Source of the DNA: Bacteroidia bacterium
Lineage (GTDB): Bacteria > Bacteroidota > Bacteroidia > Bacteroidales > Paludibacteraceae
Length of the DNA stretch: 64,000 bases
Assembly (NCBI GenBank): GCA_021152555.1
Contig: JAGKVE010000005.1
Coordinates: 6,175 to 70,174 of the forward strand
Direction: 5' to 3'
Made by a program: the position numbers and the translations under genes. This document shows positions 19,581 through 27,103 of this stretch, one piece after another. Positions within the stretch are counted from its first letter, which is position 1; the number at the start of each line of letters is the position of its first letter. Below the pieces are notes generated by a model, which saw nothing but the letters and a program-made list of their open reading frames with translations, made no database searches and had not been told where the DNA came from.

Positions 19581-20486
19581 ATGAAATACGCACGGGAAAT
19601 AAAGGTTGGCGTTTTGGCTGCCGTTTGTCTTTTCTTGCTGTTCTTTGGTTTTAATTTCCTCAAAGGCGTCAATATCTTCTCGCCTACCAATTCCTTCCAC
19701 GGTACATACTACAACCTCCATGGGTTGGAGGAGCAAGCCGCCGTGTATATCCGCGGACATAAAGTAGGCCAGGTGGACGCTATTCATTATGATTTTGCGC
19801 GCGATAGTGCTTTTACTATTGATATCTCTATCAGAAAAGACATCGCTTTGCCGCAGGGAACCCGGATGGCGCTCATTGCCGATGGTCTCCTTGGCGGCAT
19901 GGCTATCGAACTCCAAATGCCCTCACCAATCACCAATGACCAATCACCAATCGCCCACGGCGCTTTCCTTCCTACTACCTACGTCCTAGGACTCATGGAG
20001 AGCCTGCAAGGCGAATTGTTGGCGCATGTTGATCAGGCGGTGCAGGGTGTGGATTCGCTCATCGCTGAACTCCACGGGCAAGTGGAAGGTGACCACCTCA
20101 AATCAGCACTCACTAACGTGGACCGTGTTTCAGGAGACCTTACGGTCGTTTCCTCCGACCTCAAGAAACTGATGAATAACCAGGTGCCGCGCATTGTCAA
20201 CAATGCAGACACGGTTGTAGCTAATCTCAATACGGTCATAGCCGACATCAAAGAGGCGGACCTCAAATCCACTGTCGCACGGGTGGACAAAACGGTCGAT
20301 AATGTCAACGGACTCGTTTCTGACGTTCGGTCGCAGGAAGGCACACTTGGGCAGCTTATTTATAATAAGTCACTATACAACCACATTGACGCTACGGTTG
20401 TTTCCGCTGATTCGCTACTGACGGACCTCAAGGCACATCCGAAACGATACGTGCAATTCTCGCTTTTCGGGAAAAAAGAAAAATAA
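19581..20486 (+). CDS. MCE/MlaD family lipid-transport protein
   Basis: A 302-residue protein: one N-terminal membrane segment (about 8-30), then an MCE domain (about 35-115; YIRGHKVGQVDAI) and a long helical region with many spaced Val/Leu, typical of single-MCE proteins that ferry phospholipids across the periplasm. Partner genes (mlaE, mlaF) are not adjacent. A four-copy heptad repeat lies in frame just after the MCE domain, giving residues reading SPITNDQSPIAH. The ATG at 19581 is chosen because the membrane helix follows directly; the frame runs back to 19548 through repeat DNA. Confidence 0.88.
   Translation: MKYAREIKVGVLAAVCLFLLFFGFNFLKGVNIFSPTNSFHGTYYNLHGLEEQAAVYIRGHKVGQVDAIHYDFARDSAFTIDISIRKDIALPQGTRMALIADGLLGGMAIELQMPSPITNDQSPIAHGAFLPTTYVLGLMESLQGELLAHVDQAVQGVDSLIAELHGQVEGDHLKSALTNVDRVSGDLTVVSSDLKKLMNNQVPRIVNNADTVVANLNTVIADIKEADLKSTVARVDKTVDNVNGLVSDVRSQEGTLGQLIYNKSLYNHIDATVVSADSLLTDLKAHPKRYVQFSLFGKKEK
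19923..19950. repeat. Heptad repeat inside the MCE gene, TCACCAA x4
   Basis: Units TCACCAA, TCACCAA, TGACCAA, TCACCAA are translated in frame within the MCE gene. The same unit flanks the dnaA stop codon at 22233. Confidence 0.92.
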
Positions 20487-20556
20487 GTGTTGAAAATTTG
20501 CGGGGAACATCTGTTCCACAATTTGTAGATTTTCTAAACTGTAAATAATTTCAACT

Positions 20557-20597
20557 GTGCGCAATGCCCTATAAATTCGGCGTTGCGCACTTTTTTT
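20557..20597 (+). terminator. Intrinsic terminator after the MCE gene
   Basis: A 12-bp stem (arms 20557-20568 and 20579-20590, GTGCGCAA/TTGCGCAC plus four pairs with one G-T) and a 10-base loop, followed by seven T. Confidence 0.9.
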
Positions 20598-20870
20598 CAA
20601 CAAAATCAAAATGATACTTGCATATGTCAAACGACCTATAAATCAAGAGGTTAGAATTGGCTTTTTTTTGTAACTCGCTGAAATATAATTATTTGTGCGT
20701 AACTATCACATTATTAGGTAGTTACAAATTTGTGCATTTTTTGCCTTTCATACCAAATTTGCGCATTTCAAAAAAAAGCAGTACCTTTGCATTCGATTTC
20801 GGGTCAATAGGCTCGTTATTATTTTGACTCCTTATATAAATATATAGGCGTTTTTTAAGAACAAAAAAGA
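20598..20870 (+). promoter_or_regulatory. dnaA upstream region with promoter and inverted repeat
   Basis: The dnaA promoter is -33 TTTG (20758-20761), 20 bp, -7 TACCTTTG (20782-20789). Upstream lies a GTAACTA/TAGTTAC inverted repeat (20699-20705 and 20719-20725) with TTTGTGC on both sides, a candidate operator. A GGAACA/TGTTCC palindrome lies further upstream, just before the terminator (about 20503-20516). I see no cluster of consensus DnaA boxes, so this is not called an origin. Confidence 0.7.
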
Positions 20871-22235
20871 ATGCAAACACAATCTCTCAACGAACAATGG
20901 GCTCAATGTCAGACTATCTTGGCTGACAACCTCACGAGCAGTGTGTACCAGACATGGTTCGCGCCCATCGTCCCGTTGCAGTTTGAGAATGGCATTCTGG
21001 TGCTTCAGGTCAAGTCGCAGTTCGTCGCGGAGTATATTGAGGAGAATTATATTCCTCTGCTTTCATCTGCCATTATCCGCGTGTTCGGGCAGGGAACGCG
21101 TCTCGAGTACCGTGTTCTCATTGATTCAACATCCGGCGCAGGCACGATGTTGCCGTCTGTCGGGACTGTGAATCCGCAACCGGTCATCAACACACCGAGG
21201 CCTGTATCTAATTTTGATACCCAACTTAATTCATTTTATACCTTTGATTCGTTCGTCAGTGGGGAACCTAACAAACTCGCGCGCACTGCCGGCATTGCCA
21301 TTGCAAAACAGCCGGGCAGTACCGCATTCAACCCGCTCTTTATTTACGGAGGCAGCGGAGTAGGGAAAACCCACCTGGCGAATGCCATCGGCAATCAGAC
21401 GAGAGTCCTCAACCCGCAGGCGAGAGTGCTGTACGTCAGCGCAAACACGTTCAAACTCCAATATCAGGATGCCGCGCTGAATAACCGTATCCCTGATTTC
21501 TTGAATTTCTACCAGTCGGTCGACGTGCTGATTGTGGATGATATACAGTATTTTGCCGGGCTGAAAGGTACGCAGGATACCTTCTTCCATATCTTCAATT
21601 ATTTGCAGCAGAGCCGCAAACAGCTGATACTGACGTCCGACAGGCCGCCGATTGAACTCAAGGATATTGAGCAACGGCTCCTCACGCGTTTCAAATGGGG
21701 ATTGGCGGCTGAAATCAAGAAACCGGACTATGCGTTGAGACGTAACATCTTGCTCTATAAAATGCGCCGTGACGGTATCTCACTCAGTGACGAAGTGGTG
21801 GATTTTATTGCAAACAACGTGCGTGATTCGGTACGCGACCTCGAAGGTGTCTTGGCTTCGCTCTTGGCGCATAGTACGCTGACCGACAAGGAGATAGATC
21901 TTCAACTCGCCGAGCAGGTTGTCAGCCGCATCGTGGCTATTCAGCCCCGCAAAACTACGGTAGGCGAAGTAATCAGCGCTGTCGCGGATTATTACAACGT
22001 GCCCGAAAAATCAATCGCCGCACAAAGCCGCTCACGCGAATATACGCAGGCACGGCATGTCGTCGCTTATCTCTCGAAAGAACTGACTGAAAGTTCCCTC
22101 ACGGAGATAGGGCTCAAGATCCGACGCACGCATGCCACTGTACTGCATTCGATCGCATACGTCAAAAGCCAAATGGAAATTGACCCTGTGATGCGCCAGC
22201 AAATCGCGCAAATTGAAGCGGTACTCCATAAATGA
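20871..22235 (+). CDS. dnaA: Chromosomal replication initiator protein DnaA
   Basis: A 454-residue initiator with all four domains: N-terminal DnaB/dimer domain (about 1-80), short linker, AAA+ ATPase (Walker A GGSGVGKTHL; Walker B VLIVDDIQYF) and C-terminal DNA-binding domain (RSREYTQARHVVAYLS, then IGLKIRRTHATVLH). It melts the origin and loads the helicase. dnaN is not next to it; a convergent groEL follows. The stop codon lies inside a TGACCAA/TCACCAA heptad pair. Confidence 0.98.
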   Translation: MQTQSLNEQWAQCQTILADNLTSSVYQTWFAPIVPLQFENGILVLQVKSQFVAEYIEENYIPLLSSAIIRVFGQGTRLEYRVLIDSTSGAGTMLPSVGTVNPQPVINTPRPVSNFDTQLNSFYTFDSFVSGEPNKLARTAGIAIAKQPGSTAFNPLFIYGGSGVGKTHLANAIGNQTRVLNPQARVLYVSANTFKLQYQDAALNNRIPDFLNFYQSVDVLIVDDIQYFAGLKGTQDTFFHIFNYLQQSRKQLILTSDRPPIELKDIEQRLLTRFKWGLAAEIKKPDYALRRNILLYKMRRDGISLSDEVVDFIANNVRDSVRDLEGVLASLLAHSTLTDKEIDLQLAEQVVSRIVAIQPRKTTVGEVISAVADYYNVPEKSIAAQSRSREYTQARHVVAYLSKELTESSLTEIGLKIRRTHATVLHSIAYVKSQMEIDPVMRQQIAQIEAVLHK

Positions 22236-22252
22236 CCAATCACCAATAAAAA

Positions 22253-22278
22253 ATGGCACTCACCCGAGTGCCATTTTT
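22253..22278. terminator. Bidirectional terminator between dnaA and groEL
   Basis: A perfect 9-bp stem ATGGCACTC/GAGTGCCAT with loop ACCC, preceded by six A and followed by five T, so it can serve both converging genes. Confidence 0.92.
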
Positions 22279-22296
22279 CTTATTGTCCTTCGTCCT

Positions 22297-23925
22297 TTAC
22301 ATCATTCCTCCCATTCCTCCGGCGGGCATAGCGGGTGCCGGATGTTCTTCCGGATGATCCACAATGACGCACTCGGTGGTCAGGAACATGCCTGCTACGG
22401 ATGCGGCGTTCTCCAATGCGACACGCGTTACTTTGGCGGGGTCAACAACACCGGCTTTGAACAACTCCTCGTATTTGTCGGTGCGGGCGTTGTAACCGAA
22501 GTCTGCTTTGCCGGCACGTACTTTATCGACTACGACTGCGCCTTCTTCGCCTGCGTTGGCTACTATCTGACGCAGAGGCTCTTCGATGGCGCGGCGGACA
22601 ATCTCGATACCGGTCTGCTCGTCCTCGTTGGCGCCTTTCAAACCGTCCAATGCAGCCTGCGCACGGATGTACATCACGCCGCCGCCCGGTACGATACCTT
22701 CTTCGATAGCGGCACGGGTGGCGCTCAAGGCGTCGTCCACGCGGTCTTTCTTCTCTTTCATCTCTACCTCGCTCGCGGCGCCTACGTTCAGTTGGGCTAC
22801 ACCGCCTGCCAGTTTGGCAAGACGTTCCTGCAGCTTCTCTTTGTCGTATGTGGACTTGGTGGCAGCAATCTGTGCCTTGATCTGTGCCACGCGGGCAGCG
22901 ATAGCCTCTTTGTTGCCTGCGCCGTTGACGATGGTCGTGTTGTCTTTGTTCACGTTGACGGTCTCGGCTGTGCCGAGCATCTCAATCGTGGCTTGCTCTA
23001 ACTTGATACCTTTCTCTTCGCTGATGACGGTTCCGCCGGTCAGGATGGCGATGTCTTCCAGCATCTCTTTGCGGCGGTCGCCGAAGCCCGGAGCCTTCAC
23101 GGCGCAAATCTTCAACTGTGCGCGCAGACGGTTCACTACCAATGCGGTCAGCGCCTCGCTGTCAACATCCTCGGCGATGATCAGGAACGGACGGCCGCTC
23201 TGTACTGCCGGCTCCAGGACAGGCAACAACTCTTTCAGGTTGCTGATTTTCTTGTCGTAGATCAGGATGTACGGTTTCTCCATCTCCACCTGCATCGTCT
23301 CGGTGTTCGTCACGAAATACGGGCTGATGTAGCCGCGGTCGAACTGCATGCCTTGTACCACGTCAATCGTGGTGTCCATACCCTTGGCCTCGCCGATGGT
23401 GATTACGCCGTCTTTGCTCACTTTGCGCATCGCGTCCGCAATCAGTTTGCCGATCTCGGCGTCGTTGTTGGCGGAGACGGTGGCTACTTGCTCGATCTTG
23501 TCGAAGTCATTACCGACGACTACGGCGTTCTTCTTGATTTCCTCCACTACGGCGGCAACGGCTTTGTCGATACCGCGTTTCAGGTCGAGTGGGTTGGCAC
23601 CGGCGGTCACGTTCTTCAGACCCACGCCTACGATAGCTTGTGCCAGAACGGTAGCGGTTGTGGTACCGTCACCGGCTTGGTCGCCTGTCTTGGAGGCTAC
23701 TTCTTTCACAAGTTGTGCACCGAGGTTCTCGGCTGCATCTTTCAACTCTACTTCTTTGGCTACGGTCACACCGTCTTTAGTGATGTGCGGAGCTCCGTAT
23801 TTCTTGTCGATGATGACGTTACGGCCTTTCGGACCCAGTGTCACTTTCACTGCGTTGGCGAGTTGGTCAACGCCTCTTTTCAGCGCCTCACGCGCCTCGG
23901 TATTGTATGTAATATCCTTTGCCAT
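22297..23925 (-). CDS. groL: Chaperonin GroEL (60 kDa)
   Basis: A 542-residue subunit of the ATP-driven folding chamber. Diagnostic blocks include LGPKGRNV, the ATP motif [10 protein letters not shown] and the Gly-Met C-terminal tail (PAGGMGGMM). It follows groES with a 59-bp gap containing heptad repeats. Codon use is strongly G/C-ending, as expected for a highly expressed gene. It faces dnaA across a shared terminator. Confidence 0.99.
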   Translation of the reverse strand: MAKDITYNTEAREALKRGVDQLANAVKVTLGPKGRNVIIDKKYGAPHITKDGVTVAKEVELKDAAENLGAQLVKEVASKTGDQAGDGTTTATVLAQAIVGVGLKNVTAGANPLDLKRGIDKAVAAVVEEIKKNAVVVGNDFDKIEQVATVSANNDAEIGKLIADAMRKVSKDGVITIGEAKGMDTTIDVVQGMQFDRGYISPYFVTNTETMQVEMEKPYILIYDKKISNLKELLPVLEPAVQSGRPFLIIAEDVDSEALTALVVNRLRAQLKICAVKAPGFGDRRKEMLEDIAILTGGTVISEEKGIKLEQATIEMLGTAETVNVNKDNTTIVNGAGNKEAIAARVAQIKAQIAATKSTYDKEKLQERLAKLAGGVAQLNVGAASEVEMKEKKDRVDDALSATRAAIEEGIVPGGGVMYIRAQAALDGLKGANEDEQTGIEIVRRAIEEPLRQIVANAGEEGAVVVDKVRAGKADFGYNARTDKYEELFKAGVVDPAKVTRVALENAASVAGMFLTTECVIVDHPEEHPAPAMPAGGMGGMM

Positions 23926-23961
23926 AATATATAAACTTTAAACTTTTATCTTGAGAACTTC

Positions 23962-23989
23962 TATCAACTCTCAACTTTCAACTTTCAAC
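23962..23989. repeat. Heptad repeat between groES and groEL, TTTCAAC-type x4
   Basis: TATCAAC, TCTCAAC, TTTCAAC, TTTCAAC in one register; the groES stop codon is inside the last unit. Confidence 0.88.
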
Positions 23990-24260
23990 TAATTTTTGCC
24001 AGCACGTCGCTCTGACGCATAATCAGGTATTTCTCGCCGTCCAACTCCAGTTCCGTACCGGCGTATTTGCCGTACAGTACTTGGTCTCCGGCTTTGAGAA
24101 CCATTGCCTCGTCTTTTGTTCCTTCGCCTGCGGCGAGTACTTCGCCGCGAAGCGGTTTCTCTTTCGCGCTGTCGGGGATGATGATGCCGCCGACGGTCTT
24201 TTCTTCTGCAGCGGCGGGCTTGATAAGCACGCGGTCTGCTAACGGTTGGATTTTGCTCAT
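23985..24260 (-). CDS. groS: Co-chaperonin GroES (10 kDa)
   Basis: A 91-residue lid of the GroEL chamber. It has the family opening [13 protein letters not shown] and the mobile loop [20 protein letters not shown], and ends with [15 protein letters not shown] residues ([13 protein letters not shown]). It is the first gene of the groES-groEL operon. No CIRCE element is present; a sigma54-like sequence lies 117-131 bp upstream. Confidence 0.98.
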   Translation of the reverse strand: MSKIQPLADRVLIKPAAAEEKTVGGIIIPDSAKEKPLRGEVLAAGEGTKDEAMVLKAGDQVLYGKYAGTELELDGEKYLIMRQSDVLAKIS

Positions 24261-24376
24261 GATATATAATGTTTTTAAATTGTACTTAATTTCTTATAGG
24301 CGAAGCCGCTCTTACAGCGCAGCGTTCTTACAGTGCAACGGTCTTGCAGGCGCTTGCGCCGGTCACGAAGTATTTT

Positions 24377-24419
24377 CCAATTTCCGTGCCAGTCTGTCAT
24401 TTACTGCCAAAATGGCAGT
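24377..24419 (-). promoter_or_regulatory. Candidate sigma54-type promoter and palindrome before groES
   Basis: On the minus strand TGGCAC (24391-24386), 5 bp, TTGG (24380-24377): spacing and -24 box match the sigma54 consensus, with the -12 box off by one base (TTGC expected). Just upstream is the palindrome ACTGCCA AAA TGGCAGT (24403-24419). No TAnnTTTG box was found in this leader. Confidence 0.5.
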
Positions 24420-24547
24420 TTTTTATAGGATTCCCTCCTCTTTCATCCATTGGATATCAGGCGTGCAAACCGCGCGTGCGGCATACTTCCACATGCGGAT
24501 TTCCGTTTCGTATGGTATTAATCTCGTCCATATATGGCTTGCCTCCC

Positions 24548-24663
24548 GGATTAGTGCTCGCGCTCTTCGCTCTTCTGGATTAGTGCTCGCACTCTTCGCT
24601 CTTCTGGATTAGTGCTCGCGCTCTTCGCTCTTCTGAATTAGTGCTCGCGCTCTTTGCTCTTCT
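24548..24663. repeat. 29-bp tandem repeat x4
   Basis: Four adjacent 29-bp units beginning GGATTAGTGCTCGCGCTC, with one to three substitutions each (24548, 24577, 24606, 24635), then a broken fifth start (GGATTAGCG). There are no spacers, so it is not a CRISPR array. Confidence 0.93.
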
Positions 24664-24958
24664 GGATTAGCGTAGCGGTCTGGTTTCTCCGGATTTTCCG
24701 GCCCTTTCCGCTAATCCTCTAACCCGTCAACCTCTCCGGCCTGCTCCTTTTTTGATATACCTTTACTCCTTCAACATCAAACCACTTTCGACCCAATCTC
24801 GACTCAATCTCGACTCAATCTCGACTCGATTTCGACTCAATACCATAGGATAACCATAACATACCCATAGGATACCCATAGCATAAACGCCCGATTTTTG
24901 AACAAATATCGCTTCTCCTGTATATATACTATGTATATATACACTTTTTGTGCTTAAA
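24664..24958. repeat. Intergenic repeat element, copy 1
   Basis: In order: GCCTGCTCCTTTTTTGA (24739-24755), five 11-bp units of TCGACTCAATC type (24788-24842), a 44-bp block built on CCATAGGATAACCATAACAT (24842-24885), and TATATATAC/GTATATATA (about 24921-24941). The same order and orientation occur near 50267-50405. I see no credible gene here; the open frame across it is translated repeat. Confidence 0.85.
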
Positions 24959-25135
24959 TCACCAAAAACGCATGGTTTGTGGGTTATACTCAAATCCTGC
25001 GTTGCGTAAGTTCTGAATCAGTTCGTCTATATTAATGTCCAAGTCTTCGCATAGCGCCTCCAATGAGTCGTATTCATCGCGCAGCTTCATGTTGATGAAA
25101 CTGACCAGCATGTCCGGGTTGGTGGGGATATTCAT
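24959..25135 (-). CDS. Small DUF4250-type protein
   Basis: A 58-residue soluble protein starting MNIPTNPDMLVSFINMKLRD, with a Leu-rich helical middle (LEALCEDLDINIDELI) and the C-terminal FEYNPQTMRF. This matches the DUF4250 family of tiny proteins, of unknown function and found in many anaerobes. The frame runs further upstream, but the promoter -7 box lies at 25157-25164, so the ATG at 25135 is the sensible start, with a leader of about 14 bases. Confidence 0.8.
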   Translation of the reverse strand: MNIPTNPDMLVSFINMKLRDEYDSLEALCEDLDINIDELIQNLRNAGFEYNPQTMRFW

Positions 25136-25156
25136 TGCTTTTCCATAAATTCGCTG

Positions 25157-25187
25157 CAAAATTACAAAATTATTTGCATATATCAAA
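25157..25187 (-). promoter_or_regulatory. Promoter of the DUF4250 gene
   Basis: Minus strand: -33 TTTG (25187-25184), 19 bp, -7 TAATTTTG (25164-25157). It interlocks with the plus-strand promoter at 25173-25204. Confidence 0.8.
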
Positions 25188-25204
25188 ATTTTGCTGTATC
25201 TTTG
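25173..25204 (+). promoter_or_regulatory. Promoter of an orphan short transcription unit
   Basis: -33 TTTG (25173-25176), 20 bp, -7 TATCTTTG (25197-25204). It points into 25211-25425, which has no confident gene. Confidence 0.75.
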
Positions 25205-25210
25205 TACCGA

Positions 25211-25425
25211 AATTGAGAAACATAATCAACTTACTGACCACTTCTATGCGCAGCGTACTACCGTAATTATTGCAAACTCTTACAAGGCGGTGAATATGTG
25301 GTTTATGAAGGCGAGATGTTCTACGGCAACAGCCCCGCAACCCAACAGTTTAACGGCTTAACAGCCTGACAATTTAACGTTTATACAACAAAAAATCGGC
25401 GTACATTTGTGTATGTCGATTTTTT
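25211..25425 (+). ncRNA. Candidate non-coding RNA or gene remnant (about 215 nt)
   Basis: The stretch runs from a consensus promoter to a strong hairpin with a T-tract, so a discrete transcript of about 215 nt is expected. Coding is weak: a 17-codon frame from TTG at 25215, and short stretches in other frames (one reads GGEYVVYEGEMFYGNSP but lacks a start). It may be a small RNA, a leader peptide unit or a decayed gene. I cannot assign it to a known RNA family. Confidence 0.45.
25391..25425 (+). terminator. Terminator whose loop is the -33 box of the next promoter
   Basis: A 15-bp stem (25391-25405 with 25410-25424, two G-U pairs on the plus-strand RNA). The 4-base loop TTTG (25406-25409) is exactly the -33 element of the menaquinone methyltransferase promoter. 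Confidence 0.85.
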
Positions 25426-25437
25426 GTTGTACCTTTG
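25406..25437 (+). promoter_or_regulatory. Promoter of the menaquinone methyltransferase gene
   Basis: -33 TTTG (25406-25409), 20 bp, -7 TACCTTTG (25430-25437). Transcription should begin about 10 bases before the ATG at 25455. Confidence 0.88.
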
Positions 25438-25454
25438 CAGCCCAAAATGCGAGG

Positions 25455-26153
25455 ATGGAAAACGAAAAACAGCATATAGGCAGTTTGTTTGACCGGATTG
25501 CGGAAACATATGACGGGCTGAATCATGGCCTGTCTCTGAACATTGACCGTCTATGGCGACGGAGGGCTGTGACTGCGATGAAGCCTGCCAAACGCGTATT
25601 GGACGTCGCAATCGGCACGGCGGATCTGACTATCGAAATGCTCCGGCGGGGAAAGGCGGAACACGTCACGGGTATTGACCTATCGAAAGAGATGATGCGT
25701 ATCGGAGAAGAGAAGGTAAAGAAACAATACCAAACCCCGCAACCGGCTGTGGACTTCGTGCTCGCAAATGCACAGGCAATGCCTTTTGAGGATAATTCGT
25801 TTGATGCCGTTACCTGCGCTTTCGGATGTCGTAACTTTAGTGACTTGGATGCCGGGCTTGGCGAAATGTATCGCGTGCTCAAAGACGGAGGACAAGTGAC
25901 GATATTGGAGTTCAGTTATCCGGAAAACAAAATCATCCGCTGGGCGTATGATTTGTATTTTACCCGCATTCTGCCGTTCATAGGCCGCGTGGTAAGTCAT
26001 GATAAAACAGCATACACCTATCTCAACCGCTCGGTCAAATCATTCTGTTGGGGCGGGATGTTTGTGCAACATCTGCTTAACGCGGGCTTTCGTAGCACAT
26101 TCTTCAAACCGCTCACCTTTGGCATTGCCACTATATACACTGCTGTCAAATGA
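25455..26153 (+). CDS. menG: Demethylmenaquinone methyltransferase (UbiE/MenG)
   Basis: A 232-residue SAM-dependent methyltransferase performing the last step of menaquinone synthesis. It contains the SAM-binding block VLDVAIGTADLTIEML, the UbiE signature around AFGCRNFSDLDAGLGEMYRVLKDGG, and FPxxGR-like ILPFIGRVVS. The ATG at 25455 follows AGG and the promoter directly; the longer frame from 25407 would start within the promoter. Its stop overlaps the next gene's start as ATGA. Confidence 0.95.
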   Translation: MENEKQHIGSLFDRIAETYDGLNHGLSLNIDRLWRRRAVTAMKPAKRVLDVAIGTADLTIEMLRRGKAEHVTGIDLSKEMMRIGEEKVKKQYQTPQPAVDFVLANAQAMPFEDNSFDAVTCAFGCRNFSDLDAGLGEMYRVLKDGGQVTILEFSYPENKIIRWAYDLYFTRILPFIGRVVSHDKTAYTYLNRSVKSFCWGGMFVQHLLNAGFRSTFFKPLTFGIATIYTAVK

Positions 26154-27040
26154 AACGCGTCATCGGCATAGGAGAAACAGTGCTGGATATCCTTTTCAAA
26201 AATGACCAGCCTCAGAAAGCAGTACCGGGCGGCTCTACATATAATAGTATAATATCGCTCGTGCGCGCGGGCGTTACGTGCGCGATGGTGACGGAAGTAG
26301 GCGATGACCATATAGGGAATATCATTTGCCGTTTTTTGCGTGAAAACGGGGTGAGTGACGAGTATGTATGTCGTCATACCGGTACTAAATCTCATATCTC
26401 GTTAGCGTTTCTTGATGAGAACAACGATGCGCACTACACGTTCTATAAAGACCATACTTCGCTGGTCCTGGATGGCGCACTGCCGCTCATTACAGCTGAA
26501 GATGTTGTGCTGTTCGGTTCGTTCTTCGCCATCAATCCTGTGATACGGCCCGTTGTGGGAAAACTTCTGCGGCAGGCACACGATGCTGGCGCATGGCTGT
26601 ATTATGATGTCAATTTCCGAAAACCGCACATATCGGACCTGCCAAACGTATTGCCGTATATTGAGGAGAACATGCGGTTGGCGAGCGTTGTGCGTGGCTC
26701 AACGGATGATTTCTTCTGTCTCTATGGACTGACGGACGGCGTAGAGATATACAATCGGGTGGGGGCATTCTGTCAGAAACTGATCTTGACTGATGGCGCG
26801 AAAACAATACGGGTCTATACGCCCGCCGGCTGTGACGAGTATGATGTCGAGCCGATAGAGACGGTGAGCACTGTTGGGGCAGGAGACAATTTCAATGCCG
26901 GGTATATATATGCGCTGCTGAATGGCAGCAGCGAACCCGAACGTATTGTTATGGCGCAGCGATGGAGTCAGGATGTATGCCGGCAGATAGAGAATAATAT
27001 CAGCGACAAACTGGTACGACAACTACATATTACACAATAA
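26150..27040 (+). CDS. PfkB-family carbohydrate kinase (fructokinase-like)
   Basis: A 296-residue ribokinase-fold sugar kinase. The C-terminal signature VSTVGAGDNFNAGYIYALL holds the catalytic Asp and anion hole; the N-terminal side has PGGSTYNSIISLVRAG for substrate. The exact sugar is not readable; fructose is the usual annotation for this subfamily. It is coupled to menG by a 4-base overlap. The last codons and the stop are formed by the first unit of a 14-bp repeat. Confidence 0.88.
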   Translation: MKRVIGIGETVLDILFKNDQPQKAVPGGSTYNSIISLVRAGVTCAMVTEVGDDHIGNIICRFLRENGVSDEYVCRHTGTKSHISLAFLDENNDAHYTFYKDHTSLVLDGALPLITAEDVVLFGSFFAINPVIRPVVGKLLRQAHDAGAWLYYDVNFRKPHISDLPNVLPYIEENMRLASVVRGSTDDFFCLYGLTDGVEIYNRVGAFCQKLILTDGAKTIRVYTPAGCDEYDVEPIETVSTVGAGDNFNAGYIYALLNGSSEPERIVMAQRWSQDVCRQIENNISDKLVRQLHITQ

Positions 27041-27087
27041 ACATTACACAATAAACATTACACAATAAACATTACACAATAAACATT
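27032..27087. repeat. 14-bp (2 x 7) tandem repeat x4
   Basis: Four identical units ACACAATAAACATT; the kinase stop codon TAA is in the first. A decayed tail (27088-27103) leads to the next ATG. Confidence 0.97.
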
Positions 27088-27103
27088 ACACATTACACAA
27101 CAT

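Noticed and set aside
20487..20870. Replication origin upstream of dnaA
   Set aside because: AT-rich with inverted repeats, but I see no cluster of TTATCCACA-type boxes; the nearest match (TGTTCCACA) has two mismatches.
22213..23001. Plus-strand frames opposite groEL
   Set aside because: Codon bias of the highly expressed groEL leaves long antisense frames open; there is no start context or domain.
24403..24419. Plus-strand terminator (ACTGCCA/TGGCAGT followed by T-tract)
   Set aside because: No plus-strand gene precedes it; its position beside the sigma54-like site before groES makes a regulatory palindrome more likely.
24548..24663. CRISPR array
   Set aside because: The 29-bp units are directly adjacent, with no spacers and no cas genes.
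24763..24993. Small protein gene on the minus strand (76 codons)
   Set aside because: It is the translation of the intergenic repeat element; its YGYPM peptide also appears in the frame across the second copy at 50274-50459.
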